A program made the translations under genes and the position numbers. The notes under the pieces are model-generated. The model was not told the DNA's origin. It did not search any database and saw only the letters and a program-made list of their open reading frames with translations. A DNA stretch of 64,000 nucleotides from Arenicola marina (taxonomy: Eukaryota > Annelida > Polychaeta > Arenicolidae): assembly GCA_964019135.1 (NCBI GenBank), contig OZ025257.1:29123260-29187259 (forward strand). The letters run 5' to 3'. Positions 22,372-34,513 of the stretch are shown in pieces; within the stretch, counting starts at the first letter, position 1, and every line of letters starts with the position of its first letter.

Positions 22372-23550
22372 CCTCCCTACGACTCGAAACCTAAGCCGCG
22401 GCCATTCCGCTACCCTCCCTACGACTCGAAACCTAAGCCGCGGGCCACCCCGCTACCCACCCTACGACGCGAAACCTCGGCCGCGGCCATCCCGCTACCC
22501 TCCCTACGAAGCGAAACCTCGGCCGCGGCCATCCCGCTACCCTCCCTACGAAGCGAAACCTCGGCCGCGGCGCTACCCATCCTACGACTCGAAACCCCGG
22601 CTGCGGCCACCCCGCTACCCTCCCTGCGACGCGAAACCCCGGCCGCGGCCACCCCGCTACCCTCCCTCCGACGCAAAACCTCGGCCGCGGCCATCCCGCT
22701 ACCCTCCCTCCGACGCAAAACCTCGGCCGCGGCCACCCCGCTACCCACCCTACGACGCGAAACCTCGGCCGCGGCCACCCCGCTACCCTCCCTACGACGC
22801 GAAACCTCGGCCGCGTCCATCCTGCTACCCTCCGTACGACGCGAAACCACTGCCGCTGCCACCCCGCTACCCTCCCTACGAAGCGAAACCTCGGCCGCGG
22901 CCACCCCGCTACCCATCCTACGATGCGAAACCCCGGCCGCGGCCACCCCGCTACCCACCCTACGACGCGAAACCATGGCCGCGGCCACCCCGCTACCCTC
23001 CCTACGACGCAAAACCATGGCCGCGGCCACCCCGCTACCCATCCTACGACGCGAAACCCCGGCCGCTGCCACCCCGCGACCCTCCCTACAACGCGAAACC
23101 CCGGCCGCGGCCATCCCGCTAGCCTTCCTCCGACGCAAAACCATGGCCGCGGCCACCCCGCTACCCATCCTACGACGCGAAACCCCGGCCGCTGCCACCC
23201 CGCGACCCTCCCTACAACGCGAAACCCCGGCCGCGGCCATCCCGCTACCCTCCCTACGACGCGATACCCCGGCCGCTGCCATCTCGCTACCCTCCCTACG
23301 ACGCGAAACCCCGGCCGCTGCCATCTCGCTACCCTCCCTACGACGTGAAACCCCGGCGGCTGCCATCCCGCTACCCACCCTACAACGCAAAACCTCGGCC
23401 GCGGCCACCCCGCTACCCTCCCTACGATGCGAAACCCCGGCCGCGTCCATCCCGCTACCTTCCCTACGACTCGAAACCACTGCCGCTGCCACCCCGCTAC
23501 GCTCCCTACGACGCGAAACCCCGGCCGCGGCCACCCCGCTACCCCCGCCT
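22372..23550. repeat. 42-bp GC-rich minisatellite, open in several frames
   Basis: About 28 copies of a 42-bp unit (CCCTACGACGCGAAACCCCG, GCCGCGGCCACCCCGCTACC, CT). Three frames are open because 42 is a multiple of three: RETPAAATPLPSLR and YPPYDAKPRPRPPR on +, and an Ala/Arg/Ser-rich frame on -. The Tyr/Pro/Lys frame superficially resembles adhesive-protein repeats, but it shifts phase near 22440. No start context, signal peptide or splice context supports a gene. I call it a repeat. Confidence 0.9.
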
Positions 23551-24553
23551 GAGAGAGCGGACATTTGTGATGAAAAAGATCATAGAGCGGGTTTGCCGGG
23601 AAAAAAAATTAAACGAGCAGGTGTCTGCATGGCACTGCGACATAAAGCGGTTCAACTGAAAATAATACCCCTTCCGCGCTGATTTTGGCGGTACAACGCC
23701 CCAACCTAGCGGATTTTGTTCTTTACCACGAAGGCCCAGTGTGTCACCCAAGGAACACAATGGAACGAATACAGCGGCAAAAATGAGTGCATTATGACTT
23801 TGCTGTCTTTTGCCAATAACTGGCACCTTGTTTTTTGTCACCTCGTGTTTTGACTGGGACATTTTCAGCTCTACTAACATTCTGAAAAGATCAATATTCG
23901 AGAAGCTATTCAATATTTTTACTAGAATATCTCTATGGACAGTTGTGACATGCAAGATTAGTAGATATAACTTGATTTGTTTGAGATACTGCCTGTCTAA
24001 ATGTGATGGGTCACTGGTGATTTGCAGGTTGTTAGCTGCAAAACCATTCAATCAATGCAGCTTCCATGTGCATAAAGCGCTCTAAACACCAACAGTGCTT
24101 ACAATATCCAACTTTGTAAGCTCTTTGCTCCTAGCAGAGTCCACATGCGCTCCATCAGTACTCGCACTCCATCAATACTCGCACCCCATCAATACTCGCA
24201 TATATGCCCAAGCCCCTTGTCAGTAAGTAAAAGAGCATATGGAAGGATTTTTTTATTGTTTTCTGAGGCGGCAGAGGGAAGGGAGTGGGCGGCCTATACT
24301 GGATCCACCACAGAGAGCGAGCAATGAGAACTTGAGTTGAACCCTCAGGGGGAGTGCCAAGTCGAAGGGCGAGTCGCTCATGCTCATCCGCCGGTGACAA
24401 AAACTATGGCAAGCCGAAAATCTATATAATACATATATTACCAATTCTTTACAATACTATTACCGGGGAAAAATTATATAAGAACATATTACACTAATTC
24501 TCAAACTACTCCCATTTGCTTGTTAATTATAATATAAATGCAAAAGATATTTA
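23551..24553. other. Intergenic, nothing recognised
   Basis: Unique sequence with chance open frames only. A minor local duplication (CATCAGTACTCGCACTCC / CATCAATACTCGCACCCC) sits near 24155-24200. Confidence 0.5.
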
Positions 24554-25093
24554 AGGTCGAGAGCCAGTGGCGCCTGGCGGAATTTTTTTCTCTGCATTTT
24601 CAGGTTCCAATGGCAACCAATATCAATCTATGTAACAGTAAATAGTAGTTCCTCCGCCGAATTTGCATGTCTGTGATATATTACAAGCAAATAGACAAAA
24701 TATTCAGTGATTGAATATACGCGCCGAAAGGCAAAATTGTGATAATTCCGTATTCTGAGCCTATTTTATAGCTATTTTGGTTACAATCGAGCCTATAGAA
24801 CAAAAGTTAGTTCATTATCTTATCTTTTTTTGTCATTTTTGTATTCACCATGACAGTAGTCTTCAGCAGGCAGTTTTTTGGGGAAGTCTGTCGACCGTTA
24901 TTTTCAGGGGACTTTAAAATATTGAGAGAAAATAACACACTTAAAGCATTTTCCCATTGACCGCCATGTTAAAGCCAATTTGACAAAAATGCCCAGAACT
25001 TCTCTTTAGTAAAGTAACATAATTTGTATTACATTTAAATAGATCCATGCACGATATTTATTAAGAAAAAAAAACCCTACCCGCTCTCGACCT
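24554..25093. mobile_element. Possible inverted-repeat element (AGGTCGAGAGC ends)
   Basis: AGGTCGAGAGC at 24554 is matched by its inverse GCTCTCGACCT ending at 25093, enclosing ~540 bp of AT-rich DNA. The arms are only 11 bp and no target duplication is clear, so chance cannot be excluded. Confidence 0.3.
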
Positions 25094-25304
25094 GAAAATG
25101 TTGGATTTCAGTTTGCAACTTGCATGATCAACGTGTACACAAAAACATAACATTTCAGACTGCAGTTGGAAACGGAATAACCAATATTGATATAATTATA
25201 GCATATGTAACATGTCCGGGTCATGCAAACAACTGGAAGATAAACATAGATTTTAGTTTAAGGACTAATTGTAATTGACTGGGGACTGAGGTCTATCTCC
25301 CATG

Positions 25305-25510
25305 TTGGTTGGTTGGTGTACATTCAGGACGCTTTAACCACTTTTGGTCATATCGCGTCAATGGGAGAAGAAAGGGAGAGTGGAGCCATGTCCCCAGGGC
25401 AGCCCCTACTCTTTGCGAAGAAAGACATGGCACGTTTTTCCTGCGACCACACAGATATGAACCTAGCAGGGCCCGACCCACCGATTTACGTGCCGCTCTT
25501 CCCTGCTATT
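25305..25510 (-). mobile_element. tRNA-derived SINE, copy 1 (decayed)
   Basis: It shares most of its length with the 59486-59705 copy: GGTTGGTTGG tail, then TCAGGACG(C)TTTAACCAC, TCAATGGGAGAAG, CCCTACTCTTTGCGAAGAAA and CCTGCGACCACACAGA. The element reads on the - strand, with the GGTTGGTTGG side as its simple-repeat 3' tail. Its B-box region is more eroded than in copy 2. Confidence 0.7.
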
Positions 25511-26340
25511 GCTCATAACATGATACGTAAGTTATACTGAAACAATGGTTCGCCCAAACACGGACTGACGCAGTGCACATAGTAAACACGTTACTGTGGA
25601 GGCATTGTGGCACTTCGACACAATGGATATAAAGACTCCAACCAACACACGTGCAAGTTTCAGTGAGCCACAACTGGACAACTACTCGTGACCAGTCGCT
25701 TTTGCGGCCGACTCCGGTGCACCTTAAACTAATTCTTGCCAGCCTTGCCCATGGCTTGTTTAGCACAGTGTGTGTCCTGCGTAAAGGCTGTGGGCAATCA
25801 ACCATTGATACGCCTTTTGGCGCCTGGGTCAGAGTTGGTGAGCTAACCCCTGCAACACTGGGGTGAGTTAATCCAAGCATCCAGAGGACCGCGTGTCACG
25901 CTGCACGACGGTAAACATATTCCATGCTGGGATTATGTAGTAAATGTATAGCGCAAAAATCTGAGCTGTTCACATTCCGAGACAGACTTGATGAACACAG
26001 CCAGTAAGACCCGGATGTTGGTAAGCTGCACCTGCACTTTGGCGGCAAGATTCAAACTTCACAAGTTCATCAGAGGAGGCGGACATACATTGAAGTGAGA
26101 CGAAACCACGACTGAGGTCAGTACAAACGTACAGCTATTGTTATGTATGCTTGTATGTATGGTCCGCACTGTTTTTCAAATGCATTTATATGATAATAAA
26201 GTAAAATTTGCAAAATGTAATTACGAAATTTGTATCGTGACGTGAACGAATAGAACAATATCGCGAGTCAGCTTGGTGTTAGGCCAGGAGGGCGGGGGGG
26301 TGGGGGGTATTTAATACATTGCTGGGTTTCGGGGGTTCCG
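25511..26340. other. Intergenic, nothing recognised
   Basis: Unique sequence, with a poly-G-rich run near 26292. No coding homology seen. It begins with the dispersed motif TACGTAAGTTATACTGAAAC (~25526). Confidence 0.5.
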
Positions 26341-26345
26341 GTAAG

Positions 26346-26446
26346 GAGAATGCCCATGTAACAGTACATTCTTGAAAAAGAATGTACGAGGCGCAAGCCG
26401 AGTACATATCCTTTCAAGAATTAACTGTTACACGGGTATTCTCTGA
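26346..26446. mobile_element. Foldback element (~100 bp)
   Basis: GAGAATGCCCATGTAACAGT at the left pairs with ACTGTTACACGGGTATTCTC at the right. Inside, TTCTTGAAAA and CTTTCAAGAA also pair. The whole region could fold into one long hairpin, the pattern of a miniature inverted-repeat element. Confidence 0.6.
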
Positions 26447-26930
26447 CTTAAAGTACGGTCGCTGAGCCTCACGTGGTCCATGAAGCGTGAATAAGAGTTC
26501 TTTTAAGATGTACAGTGCATCTCTCGCTTCCGAAACCAATAAAATAGCTGACTGAAGTCGGTTCATATTCTATCTGAGAACCCACGAAATGTATTGTTGT
26601 AGCAATGGTAAACTTGAGTCATACGTGAGCTAAGCTGAAACAGTGGTTCGCCCTGACATGAAAGAACGTCGGACGCTGCAGCCACAAGTCAGTTGGACCC
26701 AACGGAGATGCTTACGACTTATGGGTCCCTCGGGGCTAGGCTTGCCATAGTTTCTGTCTGCCGGACCTACAGCTCACGATGGCATGCGAATGACTCTCTC
26801 TTCGTCACGGCATGTTGTGTGAATGAGCATATGGGAGTGGCAGGGGAATGATTATAAAATGCGCATTTTCTCCATTGCTGTCAGAAGGAACGTGATAGCC
26901 GTGGTGGCAACTATCTGACAGCTTGACGCG
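26447..26930. other. Intergenic, nothing recognised
   Basis: Unique sequence. Contains the third instance of the ACTGAAACAGT-type dispersed motif (~26623, GAGCTAAGCTGAAACAGTGG). Confidence 0.5.
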
Positions 26931-26934
26931 TTGA

Positions 26935-27310
26935 TGTGCGCCGACTTGTTGCCGGGTTGGTGATGTGCGCTGGCCTGTTGCCGGGTTGGTGATGTGCGCT
27001 GGCCTGTTGCCGGGTTGGTGATGTGCGCTGGCCTGTTGCCGGGTTGGTGATGTGTGCTGGCTTGTTGCCGGGTTGGTGATGTGCGCTGGCTTGTTGCCGG
27101 GTTGGTGATGTGCGCTGGCCTGTTGCCGGGTTGGTGATGTGCGCTGGCCTGTTGCCGGGTTGGTGATGTGCGCTGGCCTGTTGCCGGGTTGGTGATGTGC
27201 GCTGGCCTGTTGCCGGGTTGGTGATGTGTGCTGGCTTGTTGCCGCGTTGGTGATGTGCGCTGGCTTGTTGACGGATCGGTGATGGACGCTGGCTTGTCGC
27301 GGGGTCGGTG
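26935..27310. repeat. 29-bp minisatellite
   Basis: About 13 copies of a 29-bp unit (GGGTTGGTGATGTGCGCTGG plus CCTGTTGCC), with edge copies more diverged (GCGTTGATGTGCGCCGACTT; GGATCGGTGATGGACGCTGG). The - strand open frame over it cycles through three phases of the unit (87 bp) and is an artefact. Confidence 0.95.
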
Positions 27311-27339
27311 ATGTACCATAATGTTGTAAATATAGCTTG

Positions 27340-27700
27340 TTATTTTACCATTGCAGAGGCTAGCGGCCCAAGACGACCATAACCTGGGACATTGCGGCGG
27401 TGGCCCTACATGGTATCCTTTTGCCATATTGACGTAAAGAGAGCTCGTAAACAATTTTGAATAAGATAGGACTTGGCAGTAAGATTTGTTGTAATCTCAA
27501 ATATATGGTATGATCTATTAGACCTAATATTCTAATATTCGTATAGTTATTTTACAATGAGCAACTAGCGGTCAAAGACGACCATGACCTGGGACATTGC
27601 GGCTGTGGCAGATCCTACATGGTATCCTTTTGCTATATTGACGTAAATAGTGCTCGCAATCATTTTAAATAAGATTTATGACTTCTGCAAATTTTGATAT
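27340..27700. repeat. Two diverged edge copies of the 27.8-45.2 kb module
   Basis: Two related ~205-bp segments carry GCTAGCGG(C/T)C..., GACGACCAT, CTGGGACATTGCGGC and ATATTGACGTAAA, clearly homologous to the module core that repeats from 27840 but more diverged. They sit at the outer edge of the satellite, as expected for older marginal copies. Confidence 0.85.
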
Positions 27701-27839
27701 AAATTTCGCCTAGGCTTAGTTTTGGCGGGAAAGAACTCGACATGCTTTAATGGTATGATCCCCATAACGATCGAGACGGTGAAGGAATGTCTCTGTAAAG
27801 ACTGGTGGAATGTGAACTAATCTTTGAATTGTGCTTTCA

Positions 27840-29680
27840 TTATTACAGATGATAGCGGCCAACATGGACCAGGAACGGGAACATTGCGGCGGTGGTAGGC
27901 CTTACAGGAGATCCTTTTAATATAAAGTAGTAAATAGAGCTCGTAAACCATTTTTCAATGAGATTCATCATGACAGTAAGAATATCATGCTGTACTCAGA
28001 TATACGGTATGAAGTAATGGATCACGCTGTAGTGTATTGTATATATGTTACGGAGTAATGAATCCTAGCTGCTATAGTTTACGAGCTTATAATCTTAATG
28101 GTATGATCCCCATAACGATCGAGACAGTGAAGGAATGTCTCTGTAAAGACTGGTGGAATGTGAACTAATCTTCGAATTCGGCTTTCATTATTACAGATGA
28201 TAGCGGCCAAATGCGACCAGGACCTGGAACATTGCGGCGGTGGTAGGCCTTACAGGGGATCCTTTTAATATAAAGTCATAAATAGAGCTCGTAAACCATT
28301 TTTAGGAGCTTATAATCTTAATGGTATGATCCCCATAATGATCGAGACGGTGAAGGAATATCTCGGTAAAGACCGGTGGAATGTGAACTAATCTTCGAAT
28401 TGTGCTTTCATTATTACAGATGATAGCGGCCAAAGGCGACCAGGACCTGGAACATTGCGGCGGTGGTAGGCCTTACAGGGGATCCTTTTAATATAAAGTC
28501 GTAAATAGAGCTCGTAAACCATTTTTATTCGAATTGTGCTTTCATTATTACAGATGATAGCGGCCAAAGGCGACCAGGGCCTGGAATATTGCGGCGGTGG
28601 TAGGCCTTACAGGGGATCCTTTTAATATAAAGTCGTAAATAGAGCTCGTAAACCATTTTTATTCGAATTGTGCTTTCATTATTACAGATGATGGTGGCCA
28701 AAGGCGACCAGGACCTGGAACATTGCGGCGGTGGTAGGCCTTACAGTGGGTCCTTTTAATGTAAATTCGTAAATAGAGCTCGTAAACCATTTTTCAATGA
28801 GATTCATCATGACAGTAAGAATATCATGCTGTAGTATATTGTGTATATGACACTGAGTAATGAATCCGGCTATGGTTTACGAGCTTATAATCTTAATGGT
28901 ATGATCCCCATAATGATCGAGACGGTGAAGGAATGTCTCTGTAAAGACTGGTGGAATGTGAACTAATCTTCGAATTGTGCTTTCATTATTACAGATGATA
29001 GCGGCCAAAGGCGACCAGGGCCTGGAAAATTGCAGCGGTGGTAGGCCTTACAGGGGATCCTTTTAATATAAAGTCATAAATAGAGCTCGTAAACCATTTT
29101 TAGGAGCTTATAATCTTAATGGTATGATCCCCATAATGATCGAGACGGTGAAGGAATGTCTCTGTAAAGACTGGTGGAATGTGAACTAATCTTCGAATTG
29201 TGGTCTCATTAGTACAGATAGTAGCGACCAAAGGCGACCAGAACCTGGAACATTGCGGCGGTGGTAGGCCTTACGGTAACAGGGAATTCTTTTAGTCGTA
29301 AATAGTGCTCGTAAACCATTTTTCAATGAGACTGATCATGACAGTAAGAATATCATGCTGTACTCTCAGATATACGGTATGAAGTAATGGATCATGCTGT
29401 AGTGTATTGTATATATGTTACGGAGTAATGAATCCTAGCTGCTATAGTTTACGAGCTTATAATCTTAATGGTATGATCCCCATAACGATCGAGACGGTGA
29501 AGGAATGTCTCGGTAAAGACTGGTGGAATGTGAACTAATCTTCGAATTGTGCTTTCATTATTACAGATGATAGCGGCCAAAGGCAACCAGGGCCTGGAAC
29601 ATTGCGGCGGTGGTAGGCCTTACAGGGGATCCTTTTAATATAAAGTAGGAAATAGAGCTCGTAAACCATTGTAAACCAGT
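27840..29680. repeat. Module block I (8 modules, 131-350 bp)
   Basis: Module cores (start of GATGATAGCGG or a variant) lie near 27849, 28197, 28420, 28551, 28688, 28995, 29217 and 29565. A full module reads: TATGATCCCCATAACGATCG, GTGAAGGAATGTCTC, GTGGAATGTGAACTAATCTT, CTTTCATTATTACAG, then a 23-codon open frame ending GGGRPYRGSF, then GTCGTAAATAGAGCTCGTAA. The 28551 and 28688 units are short (~131-137 bp). Confidence 0.95.
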
Positions 29681-30769
29681 AAGAATATCATGCTGTACGC
29701 TCAGTTATACGGATGCTGCAGTGTATGGTATATATGGAAGAAAGGGATCAATCATGGTGTGAGGTTACGATATTATATTCTTAATGCTATCATCCCCATA
29801 TCGAAGCAGAGAAAACCTATTATGGTAAAAGACCAGACGAGTGTCGTCTCATCTTGATATTATTCCGTTTAGTATTGCTGGTGCTGACGACCGGTAACTA
29901 CGAGCTGCCGGAGCTGGACGCACTAAAAGGGAGAGTATCGTTCCACTGAAATATCATACCTAGTCTTCGAACATCATTTTTACATATGAGATCGGGTGTG
30001 AAAGTAATATATCGTGCTGTGGTCTTATATTTATTAAGTAGATTTTAATTGGACATCACTAAGTCGGAATCATTGTATATTAACAGTATAAGCTTCGTGT
30101 TGGCAATTTCCGGTAAAGTTCTGAACCGAATAACATAAGGTTTCCTTAATATTGTGGGCAGGTTTAGAGCAGACGTATGTCGGTGTCTCGTTTTCTCTCA
30201 TCGCCGTTCCATAAGCTAAGTTACTGCGTTCTGCGTACCCTTGTCTCTTAACCTTAGCCCATAATCCATCACCCCCTTACCCATAATTCGAACCCATAAC
30301 CCATAACCAACACATAATCCCAGCCCCTAATCCATAACTCCAACCCCTAATCCAAAACCTCTTACCTTAGCCATAACCTAGCGTGTGGAACGGCGATGTG
30401 GTATACGTAACCTCCTAAAACACGCCCACAGTCATAAGACTTGTGGAAACTGTTATTATCGCTTCTATGGCTATTCCGGACACATCAAAATATCATTTTA
30501 GTTAACTATATACTGTAATGCTTTGCTGCATTAACCGGGCAATAGAAATATTGAGTATTGCTTAGAAATGATTTTTTTAATGAAAATGTTTCACGTTCTT
30601 TTAATACGCAGATACCTACAGCAGATGAAAGATCTTTCGGCATAGCATTTCCATGCTGGACCTCCTCGTATTCTGGACGTACGCCACTAATGGTACAACT
30701 CGCTGCCTCCTGTCGCTTTCGTGTAAGCAAAAAATCGAAATAAACTAAATTTCAACATTACGTGTTATG
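29681..30769. repeat. Higher-order linker copy 1 (~1.1 kb)
   Basis: This segment recurs, at very high identity, at about 33425-34513 and 39085-40196, and more diverged at 45190-46380. It opens with a diverged module piece (CAGTTATACGGATGCTG), continues through CGGTAACTACGAGCTGCCGG, has a telomere-like CCCATAACCCATAACCAACA stretch near 30295, and ends TAAACTAAATTTCAAC. Short open frames inside (74 codons on -, 61 on +) recur with the DNA but match nothing I know. Confidence 0.92.
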
Positions 30770-32017
30770 GGTCCTGAGCCCCCCGCAACCACCCTTCTCC
30801 TTCATGCACCCACAACCACCCTCCTCCCTCATGCACCCCCTCCCCGCAACCACCCTCCTCCCTCATGCACCCCCTTCCCACAACCACCACCCTCCCTCAT
30901 GCACCCCATCCCCACAACCACCCTCCTCCCTCATGCACCCCATCCCCGCAACCACCCTCCTCCCTCATGCACCCCATCCCCGCAACCACCCTCCTCCCTC
31001 ATGCACCCCCTTCCCACAACCACCCTCCTCCCTCATGCACCCCCTTCCCACAACCACCACCCTCCCTCATGCACCCTCTCCCCACAACCACCCTCCTCCC
31101 TCATGCACCCTCTCCCCACAACCACCCACTCCCCACAAGCACCACCTCCTTCACTTACCCCCAAACCACCCTCATTCTTCATACACCCCCTCCCGACAGC
31201 CACCCTTCTCCTTCATGTACCCCCTCCCCATCAGCCACCCTCCTTCATTCCCCCACTATCAACCACCACCCACCATGTACCCCTTCTCTCCCAAACCACC
31301 CTCCTCCTTCATACACCCCCTCCCGACAGCCGCCCTCCTTCATACACCCCCTCCCGACAGCCGCCCTCCTTCATGCACCCCCTCCCGACAGCCGCCCTCC
31401 TTCATGCACCCCCTCCCCACAACCACCACCCTCCTTCATGTACCCCCTCCCCATCAACCACCCTCCTTCATTCCCCCCCTATCAACCACCCCCCTCCTTC
31501 ATGCACCCCCTCCCCACAATCACCCTCCTTGCACCCACTCCGCCCAAACCACCTTCCTTGGTGTAACCCCTCCCCCCCCCCCCCCCAAGCCACCCTCCTT
31601 CGTGTACCCCCTCCCTTCAACCACCCTCCTCCTTCATGTACCCCTCCCCCCAAACCACCCTCCTCCATGTACCCCCTCCCCACCACCACCTTCCTTCATG
31701 TAACCCCTTCCGCAAGCCACCATCATCCTTCATGTACCGCCTACCCTCAAACCACACTCCATGGACACCTCCCCTCAACCACCCCCCTCGTTCATGCACC
31801 CCCTCCCTACAACCACCCTCCTCCTTCATGCCCCCCCATCAACCACCCTTCATGTACCCCCTCCCCACAACCACCCTCCTCCATGCACCCCCTCCCTACA
31901 ATCACTATCCTTCCAGGCACCCCCTCCCCAAAACCACCCTCCTCGTTCATGCACCCCCGCCCTACAACCACCCTCCTCCGTCAGGCACCCTCTTCCTACA
32001 ACCACCCTCCTCCGCCA
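30770..32017. repeat. C-rich minisatellite 1 (~35-bp unit)
   Basis: Irregular ~35-bp units (CAACCACCCTCCTCCCTCAT then GCACCCCCTCCCCA). The - strand is G-rich and holds many GGG/GGGG tracts, so it could form G-quadruplexes. Proline/histidine-rich open frames on + and Gly-rich frames on - are low-complexity products. It ends in a sharp junction (CTCCTCCGCCATG then TCGTAAATAGAGCTCG) back into the module. Confidence 0.95.
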
Positions 32018-33424
32018 TGTCGTAAATAGAGCTCGTAAACCATTTTTTACGATTTTATAATCTTAATGGTATGATCCCCATAACGATCGAGACGGTGAAG
32101 GAATGTCTCGGTAAAGACTGGTGGAATGTGAACTAATCTTCTAATTGTGCTTTCATTATTACAGATGATAGCGGCCAAAGGCGACCAGGGCCTGGAACAT
32201 TGCGGCGGTGGTAGGCCTTACAGGGGATCCTTTTAATAAAAAGTCGTAAATAGAGCTCGTAAACCATTTTTCAATGAGACTCATCATGATAGTAAGAATA
32301 TCATGCTGTACTTAGATATACGGTATGAAGTAATGGATCATGCTGTAGTGTATTGCATATATGTTATGGAGTAATGAATCCTAGCTGCTATAGTTTAGGA
32401 GCTTATAATCTTAATGGTATGATCTCATAACGATGGAGACAGTGAAGGGAGGTCTCGTTTAAAGATTGGTGCAATGTGAACTAATCTTCGAATTGTGCTT
32501 TCATTATTACAGATGGCAGCTGCCAAAGACGACCAGGACCGGGAACATTGCGGCGGTGGTAGGCCTTACAGGGGATCCTTTCAATATCAGGTCGTAAATA
32601 GAGCTCATAAACCATTTTTTAGGATCTTATAATATTAATGGTATGATCCCTATAAAGATCGAGACGGTGAAGGAATGTCTCGGTAAAGACTGGTGGTATG
32701 TGAACTAATCTTCGAATTCGGCTTTCATTATTACAGATGATAGCGGCCAAAGGCGACCAGGGCCTGGAACATTGCGGCGGTGGTAGGCCTTACAGGGGAT
32801 CCTTTTAATATAAGGTAGGAAATAGGGCTCGTAAACCATTTTTTACGATCTTATAATCTTAATGGTATGATCCCCATAACGATCGAGACGGTGAAGGAAT
32901 GTCTCTGTAAAGACTGGTGGTATGTGAACTAATCTTTGAATTGTGGTCTCATTAGTACAGATAGTAGCGACCAAAGGCGACCAGAACCTGGAACATTGCG
33001 GCGTTGGTAGGCCTTACGGTAACAGGGAATCCTTTTAAAATAAAGTCGTAAATAGAGCTCGTAAACCATTTTTCAATGAGACTGATCATGACAGTAAGAA
33101 TATCATGCTGTACTCTCAGATATACGGTATGAAGTAATGGATCATGCTGTAGTGTGTTGTATATATGTTACGGAGTAATGAATCCTAGCTGCTATAGTTT
33201 ACGAGCTTATAATCTTAATGGTATGATCCCCATAACGATCGAGACGGTGAAGGAATGTCTCGGTAAAGACTGGTGGAATGTGAACTAATCTTCGAATTGT
33301 GCTTTCATTATTACAGATGATAGCGGCCAAAGGCAACCAGGGCCTGGAACATTGCGGCGGTGGTAGGCTTTACAGGGGATCCTTTTAATATAAAGTAGGA
33401 AATAGAGCTCGTAAACCATTGTAA
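32018..33424. repeat. Module block II (5 modules)
   Basis: Module cores lie near 32163, 32512, 32737, 32958 and 33316. The last two (the ATAGTAGCGACCAAAGG type, then the GGCAACCAGGG type) are in the same order as the last two of blocks I, III and IV. That order defines the higher-order repeat. Confidence 0.95.
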
Positions 33425-34513
33425 ACCAGTAAGAATATCATGCTGTACGCTCAGTTATACGGATGCTGTAGTGTATGGTATATATGGAAGAAAGGGATCA
33501 ATCATGGTGTGAGGTTACGATATTATATTCTTATGCTATCATCCCCATATCGAAGCTGAGAAAACCTATTATGGTAAAAGACCAGACGAGTGTCGTCTCA
33601 TCTTTATATTATTCCGTTTAGTATTGCTGGTGCTAACGACCGGTAACTACGAGCTGCCGGAGCTGGACGCACTAAAAGGGGAGTATTATATCGTTCCACT
33701 GAAATATCGTACCTAATCTTCGAACATCATTTTTAAATATGAGATCGGGTGTGAAAGTGATATATCGTGCTGTGGTCTCATATCTATCAAGTATTAATTG
33801 GATATCACTCATGCGGATTCATTGTATGTTAACAGTATAAGCTTCGTGTTGGCAGTTGCCGGTAAAGTTCTGAACCGAATAACAAAGTTTCCTTAATATT
33901 GTGGGCAAGTTTAGAGCAGACGTATGTCGGTGTCTCGTTTTCTCTCATCGCCGTTCCATAAGCTAAGTTACTGCGTTCTGCGTACCCTTGTCTCTTAACC
34001 TTAACCCATAATCCATCACCCCCTTACCCATAATTCGAACCCATAACCCATAACCAACACATAACCCCAGCCCCTAGTCCATAACTCCAACCCGTAATCC
34101 AAAGCCTCGTTAGCCATAACCTAGCGTGTGGAACGGCGATGTGGTATGCGTAACACCCTAAAACACGCCCACAGTCATAAGACTTGTGGAAACTGTTATT
34201 ATCGCTTCTATTGCTATTCCGGACACTATCAAAATATCATTTTAGTTAACTATATACTGTAATGCTTTGCTGCATTAACTGGGCAATAGAAATATTGAGT
34301 ATTGCTTCGAAATGATTTTTTTAATGAAAATGTTTCACGTTCTTTTAATACGCAGATACCTACAGCAGATGAAAGATCTTTCGGCATAGCATTTCCATGC
34401 TGGACCTCCTCGTATTCTGGACGTACGCCACTAATGGTACAACTCGCTGCCTCCTGTCGTTTTCGTGTAAGCAAAAAATCGAAATAAACTAAATTTCAAC
34501 CTTACGTGTTATG
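33425..34513. repeat. Higher-order linker copy 2
   Basis: Nearly the same as 29681-30769 apart from small indels and substitutions. It contains the same telomere-like CCCATAA stretch (~34012-34090) and the same recurring short open frames at 34250-34487. Confidence 0.93.

Noticed and set aside
30506-30743. Recurring 74- and 61-codon frames in the linkers as a small gene family
   Set aside because: They recur only because the whole linker is duplicated. The diverged fourth copy (46080-46250) shows mostly non-synonymous changes and loses the frame ends.
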